In this document: piece by piece, positions 25,231 to 32,544 of the stretch
How the letters are laid out: every line of letters starts with the position of its first letter
Numbering within the stretch: position 1 is the stretch's first letter
DNA from: Mesorhizobium sp. ES1-4
GTDB taxonomy: Bacteria > Pseudomonadota > Alphaproteobacteria > Rhizobiales > Rhizobiaceae
Assembly: GCF_020164745.1 (NCBI RefSeq)
Contig: NZ_JAIUGV010000015.1
Coordinates: 62,001 to 126,000, forward strand
Length of the DNA: 64,000 nt
Reading direction: 5' to 3'
Position numbers and translations under genes: made by a program
The notes under the pieces: model-generated
Databases searched by the model: none
Told to the model about the DNA's origin: nothing
The model's input: the letters and a program-made list of their open reading frames with translations, nothing else

Positions 25231-25899
25231 CTATTCCTTAGGCTTCTTTTTCGGGCGGTCATCTGGATGCATCCACCAATCCGGTCGAGCGTATGCCTCC
25301 GGTCTGCGGATGAAGCCTTTGAGGCCGGGAACCATGGCCGGCATGATGCACTCTTCCAGTTGGTCAAAGCTCATCATGAAATGGGAGATGCAATACGGGA
25401 TGACCTTGTCAGGAACGTTTTTGGTCGGTGGGGCCACTCCGACCAATGCCTTCTTTGGGTGCCGGTCCGCGAAAAACTTGGCCGTTGCCGCTTGATCCGA
25501 ATCGGCGCTTAGAAGAAATGCCCAATCGAAAACGTCGTCCTCGGCGTCCATCATAAGCGACAGAGCGAGATTGATATCCGACTGTTTCTCGCTCCTCTTT
25601 TTGCTCTCTGGATCAATTACGTGATGCCCCTTCAGGATCGTTACGCCGCAAGCAATTTGGGCCGAATTGAAGCTGTTATGTCGGTCACGTTTCCCGGCAT
25701 CGTCTTGAGGCACGGCTGTGCAGCAAACGGCCTTAACCAGGGTTAGGCCGTTCTTCCGACAGAATATCTCTCCCAGTTTCCAAAGGCTCGCCCACTTAAG
25801 GAAGGCCTCGCCTTTTTCATGGATTGGATGGTAGAGGTTGAACCCGTCGACATAAAGCGCCGCACGTTTTCCCTCAGGCGGGTCTTGATCTTTCCCCAA
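25231..25899 (-). CDS. NYN domain protein (PIN-like ribonuclease fold)
   Basis: A 222-residue protein with the NYN/LabA-type fold. The acidic active-site residues are visible: Asp18 in AALYVDGFNLYHP, Asp108 in SEKQSDINLALSLMMDA, and Asp133/Asp135 in LLSADSDQAATAKFF. These enzymes are predicted metal-dependent nucleases acting on RNA. The C-terminal tail is basic (KKKPKE). The start is TTG 25899 with AAGG upstream, which makes it less certain. It lies in the accessory region, downstream of a 56-residue gene on the same strand. Target unknown. Confidence 0.8.
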   Translation of the reverse strand: MGKDQDPPEGKRAALYVDGFNLYHPIHEKGEAFLKWASLWKLGEIFCRKNGLTLVKAVCCTAVPQDDAGKRDRHNSFNSAQIACGVTILKGHHVIDPESKKRSEKQSDINLALSLMMDAEDDVFDWAFLLSADSDQAATAKFFADRHPKKALVGVAPPTKNVPDKVIPYCISHFMMSFDQLEECIMPAMVPGLKGFIRRPEAYARPDWWMHPDDRPKKKPKE

Positions 25900-25948
25900 T
25901 TCTACACTACCTTGCGCTCACATCGTTGCGCTGCTCTCAGTGCAACCG

Positions 25949-25983
25949 CCCCAGCGCTCCGGCGACTGGGGTTTTCCTTTTTT
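25949..25983 (+). terminator. Intrinsic terminator on the + strand, opposite to the flanking genes
   Basis: CCCCAG (25949-25954) pairs with CTGGGG (25966-25971), followed by TTTTCCTTTTTT. The T run exists only on the + strand, whereas both neighbouring genes run on the minus strand. It may end an antisense transcript across the NYN gene. Confidence 0.5.
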
Positions 25984-25993
25984 AGGGCTATTT

Positions 25994-26164
25994 TCAATCA
26001 GTTTGGCGCTTTTGGCGCACCATATTCTTTATCTGTTCCGCCGTAAGTTTTGGTGCCTTGGCAATCTTCTTCACAACCGCCTCGAAGGATTCGTCGGATT
26101 GGTCGGTTTTCAGATCCCGCGCCGCTTCGCGGAATTTGTCGATCTGCGGCTTTTTGTCGGGCAT
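25994..26164 (-). CDS. Small conserved-looking protein, 56 residues
   Basis: A short frame from ATG 26164 to TGA 25994. The peptide starts MPDKKPQIDKFREAARDLKT and ends KNMVRQKRQTD; it is highly charged, probably two helices, with no membrane segment. The composition is that of a real soluble protein, with KFREAARDL...SFEAVVKKIAKAPK resembling small rhizobial hypotheticals. It lies upstream of the NYN gene on the same strand and may share its transcript. Confidence 0.6.
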   Translation of the reverse strand: MPDKKPQIDKFREAARDLKTDQSDESFEAVVKKIAKAPKLTAEQIKNMVRQKRQTD

Positions 26165-26209
26165 GATCTCAACCTAGACGTTTTCAGGTGAATCTGATAC
26201 GCAATAGCG

Positions 26210-26336
26210 CGAAGGTGCCGATGCTATGGACGCACCGCCACCTTCGTTCTTACCCCTTGTGGAAAGGGGCAGGGTGAACCGCCGTTAGGCGGCTACCGGT
26301 ATTCTCCGGGTCATGAACCACATGACGCATCCTCCT
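26210..26336 (-). promoter_or_regulatory. Structured leader-like segment with a 12-residue open frame
   Basis: Reading leftward: an AGGAGG site (26336-26331), then 7 bases to ATG 26323 of a 12-codon frame MWFMTRRIPVAA that stops at 26285. Three stems follow: CCGCC/GGCGG around the stop (26279-26292), CCCCTT/AAGGGG (26253-26269) and CGAAGGTG/CACCTTCG (26210-26246). The 56-residue gene starts 46 bases further on. This order resembles an attenuator or leader RNA, but no T run follows the stems. Confidence 0.45.
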
Positions 26337-26396
26337 TTCTCGCTTGGGTTCTGTGTCGCGACCGCCGGCAAGCCAAACCGCGACACACTCGATCTC

Positions 26397-27236
26397 TTAG
26401 GCAGCGGCCTCCTCATCGGAGCCGCTGCTTTCGGTTTCAGGGAGAGGTAGAGAATACGTGTCTCCCTCTTTAACTAGATTTCCCCTCTCCCTCTCCCTAG
26501 CGAGGAGATTATAGAGTGAGTTCCGGTTCTTGGTGACAGCCAAGTCGGGAGGAGGGTCGTTCAGCAAACTCTCTACGATTTCGCTTGTGGTCAGTCCTTT
26601 CGGATGACGCGAGAGAAGTCGGGTAACGGCTTCTTCGTTGGGAGATACCTGCCAACTGTTGCTAGCCGCTACATAGGGTGTGTCTTCAACGCGCCCGGCG
26701 GCGACATCATCCATGAAGCGCTTGTAACCGGAAGGCGAGAATAGACGACCGTTGTGTTTGATGATCATCTGCCGCGATTCAAGTTTCGCAATCCCTCCAT
26801 AGAACGCCTTGTCCGTCCGCTGTAGCGTTTCGCCTAGGTGGGTCTTCAAAAGACCTTCTTTCAATTCTTGGTACGTTAGACCACGCCCTTCGTCTTGAAT
26901 GACCCTATGGATTGTAGCGGTCCAGGTCTGGTTGCCAGCGCGCCTTGTGGCCGGCCTTGCTATTTCGCTCTTGGACGGCACTTGCGGCTTTTCGACCTCT
27001 GGCAGATTTACCGCGACCGGCTTTTCGTCAACCTCGACCGGACTCTCGTCGTTCATCGCATCCATGAACGCCGCCGCCGCTTCGATCAGCTTGTTTAGCC
27101 GTGTGCGCTTGTTTTTAATGCGTGCCTCCTCTTCGGCATGGCGCGCCTTCATCGCGGACTCCTCCGTGACAAGCTGCTCTAGCTGAGCCTGCCATTTCCG
27201 GACATCTGCGTGAGTGGGGAATGCGTGGTCGCTCAT
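26397..27236 (-). CDS. Unknown protein with coiled coil and winged-helix-like domain
   Basis: A 279-residue protein. Residues about 10-60 form a charged coiled coil (AQLEQLVTEESAMKARHAEE). A proline-rich linker follows, then two helical modules: TIHRVIQDEGRGLTYQELKE...KAFYGGIAKLESR, which resembles a winged helix, and a second similar unit near the C-terminus (EEAVTRLLSRHPKGLTTSEI). A DNA- or RNA-binding role is inferred from these. It is the most upstream minus-strand gene of the accessory region, and a perfect palindrome sits 17 bases in front of its start. I do not recognise the family. Confidence 0.6.
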   Translation of the reverse strand: MSDHAFPTHADVRKWQAQLEQLVTEESAMKARHAEEEARIKNKRTRLNKLIEAAAAFMDAMNDESPVEVDEKPVAVNLPEVEKPQVPSKSEIARPATRRAGNQTWTATIHRVIQDEGRGLTYQELKEGLLKTHLGETLQRTDKAFYGGIAKLESRQMIIKHNGRLFSPSGYKRFMDDVAAGRVEDTPYVAASNSWQVSPNEEAVTRLLSRHPKGLTTSEIVESLLNDPPPDLAVTKNRNSLYNLLARERERGNLVKEGDTYSLPLPETESSGSDEEAAA

Positions 27237-27252
27237 TTCGCCTCTACCTTTT

Positions 27253-27270
27253 GGCTGTCATGTAACAGCC
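27253..27270. promoter_or_regulatory. Palindrome upstream of the winged-helix-like gene
   Basis: GGCTGT-CATGTA-ACAGCC, a perfect 6-6-6 inverted repeat 17 bases before the start of the 279-residue gene. This is a plausible operator, possibly for autoregulation. Confidence 0.4.
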
Positions 27271-27311
27271 TCCAAGCGAGTCGGCAAGCCCCATAGGGAG
27301 GGATAACTATG

Positions 27312-27357
27312 AGCTAGTGCTAGCGCCTCGCGTATCGCCAAAGCGCTAACTCTAGCT
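27312..27357. repeat. Imperfect 15-base inverted repeat
   Basis: AGCTAGTGCTAGCGC (27312-27326) pairs with GCGCTAACTCTAGCT (27343-27357), 13 of 15 positions. It lies between the winged-helix-like gene and the IS1595 remnant. It could be an operator or the trace of a mobile element end. Confidence 0.4.
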
Positions 27358-27389
27358 GTACCGGCTTTCGGAAGTGCGTCCGCTTCTCG

Positions 27390-27929
27390 TCAAGCAGGTC
27401 TATGATAGGTGAGGCGCTTGCCGGCGGCACCCTTCAAGGCGATGAAGGCGCGGGTGCCATCATCAACGCCCATGGCGATACGGTTGCTGTAGCGGAAGTC
27501 GAATTCCGCAAGGTAGCGGTGAAGGTGGTGTTCCGCACAATGTTGGTAAACGCCTTTCATGCCGCGCTTGAAGATCGAATAGAAGCCTTCCACGGTGTTG
27601 GTGTGGACGGTCTTTGCACCTTCGTAGCGGACATATTCATCCTTGGAATGCGTGACGACATCGTGGGAAGCGAATTCCTGGCCCGCGCGGCGATAGATGC
27701 CGCTTTCGTCAGTCATCAGAGCGCTTTCGCGGGCGATGTTGGCGCGAACGATAGGCATGACATTGCCCATGCGGGCGGTATCGACATGGAAGGAACGGGC
27801 GCGGCCACCACGCTCGACAAGCGTAACGACAGTGTTCTTGTGTGCGCCGCCGCCTGACTTAACCTGGGTGCCTTTGAGGCGACCGATATAGGTTTCGTCC
27901 ACTTCGACGGTCTTGCCGTTGCCGCCCAT
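27390..27929 (-). pseudogene. 5'-truncated IS1595-family transposase
   Basis: A 179-residue remnant of an IS1595 (ISXO2-like) DDE transposase. The catalytic residues are still present: VEVDETYIG, LMTDESGIY and HTNTVEGFYSIFKRGMKGVYQ, and the C-terminus EFDFRYSNRIAMG is typical. The N-terminal zinc-ribbon half (well over 100 residues in relatives) is missing; upstream the same frame reads into a TAA only six codons before MGGNGK. No terminal repeats were found. The element is therefore probably dead. Confidence 0.8.
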
Positions 27930-27953
27930 AGGGGAGCCTGACGATTATTTCAA

Positions 27954-28098
27954 TGTGAGCGCGCGCCTCTATCAGCAACGGGCGGTGGCACATGTTGAGG
28001 ATCTGCGCTCAGACATCGAAGAGACGCGCCGCATAATCGAGGAATCCCGCAAGCTGCTAGATCGGCTTGCCGGCACGTCAGGCTTTATCCTGCCGTAG
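27954..28098 (+). pseudogene. C-terminal remnant of a small coiled-coil protein
   Basis: An open frame on the + strand from the IS1595 breakpoint. From GTG 27954 it reads VSARLYQQRAVAHVEDLRSD, then a charged coiled coil ending RLAGTSGFILP. Its last part is duplicated, in broken form, at 25110-25181. I read it as the tail of a gene whose front was lost when the transposase sequence arrived. An intact small gene from GTG 27954 cannot be excluded. Confidence 0.4.
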
Positions 28099-28109
28099 GG
28101 GAATGGCTA
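28038..28109. repeat. Right copy of the 72-base near-repeat
   Basis: Partner of 25110-25181, 2928 bases away. Both end in the identical block GCCGTAGGGGAATGGCTA and then diverge at once. Confidence 0.7.
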
Positions 28110-28239
28110 GAAAACCGCGCCGGCGGGCGGCTCAAGGGACGGCGAGCAAACGACCCTTTCCTACGATATGGAATCCTTTGCTCTAGCCTTCGCGGAAGGC
28201 CAGCGGATACGCGCTGGCGTTTGGCTCGCGGATGCAATT

Positions 28240-28650
28240 CTAAGCGTGCTGGCGATCATTCTCCAACGCCCCCGCCATGTCATCCAGGATCGGACAATCC
28301 GGCCGTTCGTCGCCGTGGCAGGCGTGGATCAGCTTCTGCAGCGTCGAGCGCATCGACTGCAGCTCGCGCACCTTCTCCTCGATGGCCGTGACATGGGCGG
28401 CGGCGATCGCGCGCACGTCGTGGCTGGCGCGGGCACGATCCTTGTAGAGCGCCATCAACTGGCGGCAATCGTCGATGGAAAAGCCGAGATTGCGCGCGCG
28501 GCGCAGGAAAGCCAGCCGATGGATGTCGTCGCCCGAATAATCGCGATAGCCATTGGCGGCGCGCGCGGGCGCGATCAGGCCGATCTCCTCATAGTAACGG
28601 ATGGTCTTGGCCGGCAGGCCTGAACGGTGGGCGGCGTCGCCGACATTCAT
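28240..28650 (-). CDS. cueR: Copper-responsive MerR-family regulator CueR
   Basis: A 136-residue MerR protein. The N-terminal winged helix reads VGDAAHRSGLPAKTIRYYEEIGL, followed by a long dimerisation helix and the Cu(I) loop HACHGDERPDCPI with Cys111 and Cys119, seven residues apart as in CueR. It activates copper-efflux promoters with long spacers. A matching operator lies about 10.5 kb away in front of copA (39144-39174). It has no copper gene beside it. Confidence 0.88.
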   Translation of the reverse strand: MNVGDAAHRSGLPAKTIRYYEEIGLIAPARAANGYRDYSGDDIHRLAFLRRARNLGFSIDDCRQLMALYKDRARASHDVRAIAAAHVTAIEEKVRELQSMRSTLQKLIHACHGDERPDCPILDDMAGALENDRQHA

Positions 28651-28876
28651 GGCTGGCTCCTCGATTTTGCAGGCCGCTCGGATCGGGCCATTGAAATTAC
28701 TTCACAATCCGGTGAAGGCTGTTGCCGAAATGCCATAGTGCTGAGCTTACCGGAGCGTAAGTCCCAGCATATAGGCATCGTGTGCTTGGCAAGCAAAGCA
28801 AATGCCAGCATGAATGATGGCGGGAAAGCGGCCGGCTCTGGCCGCTCAGGTTTCAGACCGGGGCACCGATCACCAC

Positions 28877-29494
28877 ATGCGCATGAAGTCGCTTGCAGTA
28901 ATCGCCGCATTGGCGCTGTCCACCGCTATTGCCGGTTGCAGCACCATCGGCGGGCAGATCTTCTCCAACGACTATGGCGCGGTGACCGATGCCGGCTACC
29001 AATTGCCACGGATCCCGATCGAGAAGGTGCCCTCGAAGTACCATCGCCAGGAAGTCAGCTACGACACCAAGGAAAAGCCGGGCACCATCATCGTCGATAC
29101 GCAGAACAAGTTCCTGTACTTCGTCGAGGGCGGCGGTCGGGCCATCCGCTACGGCATCGGCGTCGGCCGCGAGGGCTTCGAATGGCACGGCACCGCCCAT
29201 ATCGCGATCAAGCGCGAATGGCCGACATGGACGCCGCCGCGCGAAATGATCAAGCGCCAGCCTGAACTCACCAAGTTCGCCGGTGGCATGGATCCGGGCC
29301 TGAAGAACCCGCTCGGCGCGCGCGCCATGTACCTGTTCAACAAGGGCGGCGACATGGGCTACCGCCTGCACGGCAGCCCGGAATGGAACTCGATCGGCAA
29401 AGCCATGTCGTCAGGCTGCATCCGGCTGATGAACCAGGACATCATCGATCTCTATGACCGCGCCTCGGTCGGCGCCAAGGTCATCGTGATATAG
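28877..29494 (+). CDS. L,D-transpeptidase lipoprotein (YkuD domain)
   Basis: A 205-residue protein. The N-terminal signal ends in a lipobox STAIAGC (Cys21), so it is probably a lipoprotein of the cell envelope. The YkuD/ErfK catalytic motif HGSPEWNSIGKAMSSGCIRL holds the active His and Cys. It makes or remodels 3-3 peptidoglycan cross-links, or links lipoproteins to the wall. ATG 28877 (or 28883) gives a normal signal peptide; the frame extends upstream without signal features. An intrinsic terminator follows. Confidence 0.88.
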   Translation: MRMKSLAVIAALALSTAIAGCSTIGGQIFSNDYGAVTDAGYQLPRIPIEKVPSKYHRQEVSYDTKEKPGTIIVDTQNKFLYFVEGGGRAIRYGIGVGREGFEWHGTAHIAIKREWPTWTPPREMIKRQPELTKFAGGMDPGLKNPLGARAMYLFNKGGDMGYRLHGSPEWNSIGKAMSSGCIRLMNQDIIDLYDRASVGAKVIVI

Positions 29495-29551
29495 AGGAGA
29501 ATTCACCTTTCATACGCGGACCGTCCAGGCAACAACGGACGTCCCAAACAG

Positions 29552-29579
29552 AAAACCGGGCAATTCGGCCCGGTTTTTT
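29552..29579. terminator. Intrinsic terminator between convergent genes
   Basis: AAAACCGGGC (29552-29561) pairs with GCCCGGTTTT (29568-29577) followed by TT. It lies between the L,D-transpeptidase and NifU-like genes and can serve both. Confidence 0.85.
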
Positions 29580-29605
29580 GTTGTCTGTTTTGTGGGAATC
29601 GTCGG

Positions 29606-30175
29606 CTAAACGACCTGTTCGACCTGCTGCACTTCGGGCACGAAATGCCGCAGCAGGTTCTGGATGCCGTGCTTCAACGTCGCCGTCGACGACGGGCAAC
29701 CGGCGCAGGCGCCTTTCATGTGCAGGAACACGGTGCCGTTCTCGAAGCCGCGGAAGGTGATGTCGCCGCCGTCCTGGGCCACCGCCGGACGTACCCGCGT
29801 GTCGAGCAGTTCCTTGATGGTGATGACGAGCTCCTCGTCGGCCTTGTCGTAGAATTCGCCGGTCTGGCTGGTTTCGGCGGCGGGGCCGGCCTTGGCCATG
29901 ACAGGCGCGCCGGACATGAAATGCTCCATGATGGCGCCGAGGATCGCCGGCTTCAGGTGCTGCCAGTCCGGGCCGTCCTTGGACACGGTGATGAAATCGT
30001 AGCCGAAGAAAACGCCGGTGACGCCGGGAATTTCGAACAGCCGACCGGCCAGCGGCGAAGCCGTCGCCGCACTCTCGGCATCGCGGAAATCGGCAGTGCC
30101 TTCCACGAGCACTTCCTTGCCGGGCAGGAATTTCAGCGTCGCCGGATTGGGCGTCGACTCGGTCTGGATGAACAT
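29606..30175 (-). CDS. NifU/NfuA-type iron-sulfur scaffold protein
   Basis: A 189-residue protein: an N-terminal Scaffold/NfuA-N domain (MFIQTESTPNPATLKFLPG) and a C-terminal NifU domain with the cluster-binding CAGC motif in MKGACAGCPSS. It carries Fe-S clusters to target proteins. ATG 30175 with GGAG about 6 bases upstream gives the family start MFIQTE; the frame runs on to 30202. Common in alphaproteobacteria beside trpS and a universal stress protein gene, as here. Confidence 0.9.
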   Translation of the reverse strand: MFIQTESTPNPATLKFLPGKEVLVEGTADFRDAESAATASPLAGRLFEIPGVTGVFFGYDFITVSKDGPDWQHLKPAILGAIMEHFMSGAPVMAKAGPAAETSQTGEFYDKADEELVITIKELLDTRVRPAVAQDGGDITFRGFENGTVFLHMKGACAGCPSSTATLKHGIQNLLRHFVPEVQQVEQVV

Positions 30176-30317
30176 GGCCGTCTCCATGCCCGTTTTGGGC
30201 AACTAGTTTGGAATAATTCTAAATAGTCCCTATGGGCGGGACATTCAAGCGAAAGGCATCGCCCCGATGGCCGGCCGGCGGAATGTTTTTGCTGGCTGGG
30301 CTGGATCCGGGCGGCCC

Positions 30318-30809
30318 TCAACCGAGGCTGTCGATCTCCTCGTCCGACAGATTCTGCGGCACGACGGTCACTGGAATGGGGAAGGCGGCACCCTTGCCGG
30401 CGACCGCGCCAACCAGCGGCCCTGGCCCTTCCTTGCCGGCGCCGGCCGCCAGCACCAGGATGGCGATGTCCTGGTCTTCCTCGATCAGCTTGTGGATCTC
30501 TTCCGTCGGCTTGCCTTCGCGCACGACCATCTCCGGTTCGATGCCGAGCTTCTGCCGCACCTTGTTGGCGTAGCCGTCCAAGGCCGTGCGCGCTGTGGCG
30601 GTCGCCTCCTCGCGCATGATCTTCTCGACGCCCAGCCAGTGCTGGAAATCGTCCGGCACGATGACATAAAGCAGCACCAGCGTGCCGCTGGTGCTCTGCG
30701 CCCGCTTCGAGGCGTAGGCCACGGCGCGCTCGCATTCCGGCGTGTCATCGATGATCGTCAGGAATTTCCTGCGATGACCGGCTTCGCGGCTGAGGCGTTT
30801 GGAGACCAT
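30318..30809 (-). CDS. Universal stress protein (UspA family)
   Basis: A 163-residue cytoplasmic protein with the UspA fold: FLTIIDDTPECERAVAYASKRAQ, a central DIAILVLAAGAGKEGPG and FPIPVTVVPQNL at the end. The ATP-binding glycine motif is only partly recognisable. It lies between trpS and the NifU-like gene on the same strand. Confidence 0.85.
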   Translation of the reverse strand: MVSKRLSREAGHRRKFLTIIDDTPECERAVAYASKRAQSTSGTLVLLYVIVPDDFQHWLGVEKIMREEATATARTALDGYANKVRQKLGIEPEMVVREGKPTEEIHKLIEEDQDIAILVLAAGAGKEGPGPLVGAVAGKGAAFPIPVTVVPQNLSDEEIDSLG

Positions 30810-30971
30810 GTCTATCTACTCGGTATCGTTCGGCCGCAATCTGCCACCGTCGCAAGCCGGCGGCAAGCCGCCGGTCTTGAGTCGGTATGCCCTGGGCCAA
30901 TTGTCTGGGGCCAGTCAGTCTTTGGCCAGTCAGTCTTGGGCCGGCATGGGGCGGCGCAATGACGATCGGGC

Positions 30972-32039
30972 TCAGCCCTGCAGCAGCCCGACAATGTCGC
31001 GCACCGTCTTCATGGTCGTCTCTGCGAGCACGCCGGCACGTTCGCCACCGTCCCGGAGCACGGCGTCGACGTAGGCGCGGTCGCCCTGAATGCGGCGCAT
31101 CTCGCTGGCGATCGGCGCCAATCTCTCCACCGCCAGGTCGGCCAGCGCCGGCTTGAACACGGAGAATTGCTGACCGCCGAACTCTTTCAGCACGTCGGCC
31201 TTGGACATCTCGGCGAGGCCCGCATAGATGCCGACCAGGTTCTCCGCCTCGGGCCGGCTTTCCAGTCCGTCGACTTCGCCCGGCAAGGCCTCCGGGTCGG
31301 TCTTGGCCTTGCGGATCTTTTTCGAGATCGTGTCGGCGTCGTCGGTCAGGTTGATGCGCGACAAGTCCGATGGGTCCGACTTCGACATCTTCTTCGACCC
31401 GTCGCGCAGGCTCATGATGCGCGCCGCAGGCCCGCCGATGACCGGCTCCGTGATCGGGAAGAAGCCGTTCACCGTCTCCTCGCCGACCTGCATCTCGACG
31501 CCGACGCCAAGGCCGGCGATGCGGTCGGAGAAATCGTTGTTGAATTTCTGGGCGATGTCGCGTGTCAATTCCAGGTGCTGCTTCTGGTCCTCGCCCACCG
31601 GCACATGGGTGGCGCGGTAAAGCAGGATGTCTGCCGCCATCAGCGAGGGATAGGCGAGCAGGCCCAGCGAGGCATTCTCGCGGTCCTTGCCGGCCTTGTC
31701 CTTGAACTGCGTCATCTTGTTCATCCAGCCGATGCGCGCGACGCAATTGAAGATCCAGGCGAGCTCGGCATGCTGCATCACCCGCGACTGGTTGAAGACG
31801 ATGTGCTTCTTCGGGTCGATGCCGGAGGCGAGGAAGGCGGCGGTGATCGACCGCGTCTGGTCGGCAAGGTCGTCATAAACGAGCTGAGCGGTCAGCGAGT
31901 GCAGGTCGACGACGCAGTAGATGCAATCGGACGTCTCCTGCAGGGCGACGAATTTCTTGATGGCGCCAAGGTAGTTGCCGAGGTGCAGATTGCCGGTCGG
32001 CTGGACGCCGGAGAAGACGAGTGGCTTGAAGGCGGACAT
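30972..32039 (-). CDS. trpS: Tryptophanyl-tRNA synthetase
   Basis: A 355-residue class I synthetase. The HIGH motif is present as PTGNLHLGNYLG and the KMSKS loop as SKKMSKSDPSD. It charges tRNA-Trp. ATG 32039 (MSAFKPLVFSG) follows AGGA by six bases, so it is preferred to ATG 32051. Length is normal for the family. Confidence 0.96.
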   Translation of the reverse strand: MSAFKPLVFSGVQPTGNLHLGNYLGAIKKFVALQETSDCIYCVVDLHSLTAQLVYDDLADQTRSITAAFLASGIDPKKHIVFNQSRVMQHAELAWIFNCVARIGWMNKMTQFKDKAGKDRENASLGLLAYPSLMAADILLYRATHVPVGEDQKQHLELTRDIAQKFNNDFSDRIAGLGVGVEMQVGEETVNGFFPITEPVIGGPAARIMSLRDGSKKMSKSDPSDLSRINLTDDADTISKKIRKAKTDPEALPGEVDGLESRPEAENLVGIYAGLAEMSKADVLKEFGGQQFSVFKPALADLAVERLAPIASEMRRIQGDRAYVDAVLRDGGERAGVLAETTMKTVRDIVGLLQG

Positions 32040-32079
32040 GGGTTTCCTCATGGCTTGTGGAGGGCCGTATAAGCGTGAT

Positions 32080-32104
32080 TCCGAAAAGTTGCAGACTTTT
32101 CGGA
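32080..32104. repeat. Short palindrome of the rhizobial intergenic type
   Basis: TCCGAAAAGT (32080-32089) pairs perfectly with ACTTTTCGGA (32095-32104) over a 5-base loop. It shares the CCGAAAA core with the palindrome at 14244 and lies directly upstream of trpS. Confidence 0.7.
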
Positions 32105-32346
32105 GCCAATCGCGCGGCTGGAAACCGCGCGCGGCGAAAGTCTTGCGACGGCGCGCTTATGGACGAAGGCGCGAAGAGGATCAAGAGGCTGTTCGGGGAT
32201 AGCGGCAGTGCAATTGCGTCAGGTCGGATTGCTTTTTCTATGCTTTGGCATGGCACTTCAGCGCTTGCCCCTCAGCCGGTGAGGTCGGCGCCCAAAATGT
32301 GTGCTATCAGAGAATCTGCCCCGTATATGACCTTGATGAGAAATAG

Positions 32347-32514
32347 ATGCCGGTCGCCGTCAACAACGAGGAAGGTCTGGAGAGCCGGCGCGACCGTGAG
32401 ACGCCGCTGGCGATAGCCGCGCGGCTTCGGGCCGAATTCGGCATCGAACTTGGCAAAAAGGCACGTGTGCCGCTCCCGCGCTCGATCTACGACGAATTGT
32501 CCGGCGAAGATTGA
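32347..32514 (+). CDS. Small hypothetical protein, 55 residues
   Basis: A short frame from ATG 32347, right after an in-frame TAG, to TGA 32514. The peptide starts MPVAVNNEEGLESRRDRETP, continues with a helical AIAARLRAEFGIEL and ends RSIYDELSGED, an acidic soluble composition typical of a real protein. Ribosome site weak (GATGAG). It is convergent with murJ. Family unknown; an antitoxin-like role is only a guess, since no toxin gene is next to it. Confidence 0.45.
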   Translation: MPVAVNNEEGLESRRDRETPLAIAARLRAEFGIELGKKARVPLPRSIYDELSGED

Positions 32515-32544
32515 TCGTACTGGACGGGGTTGCAACCAATAGGC

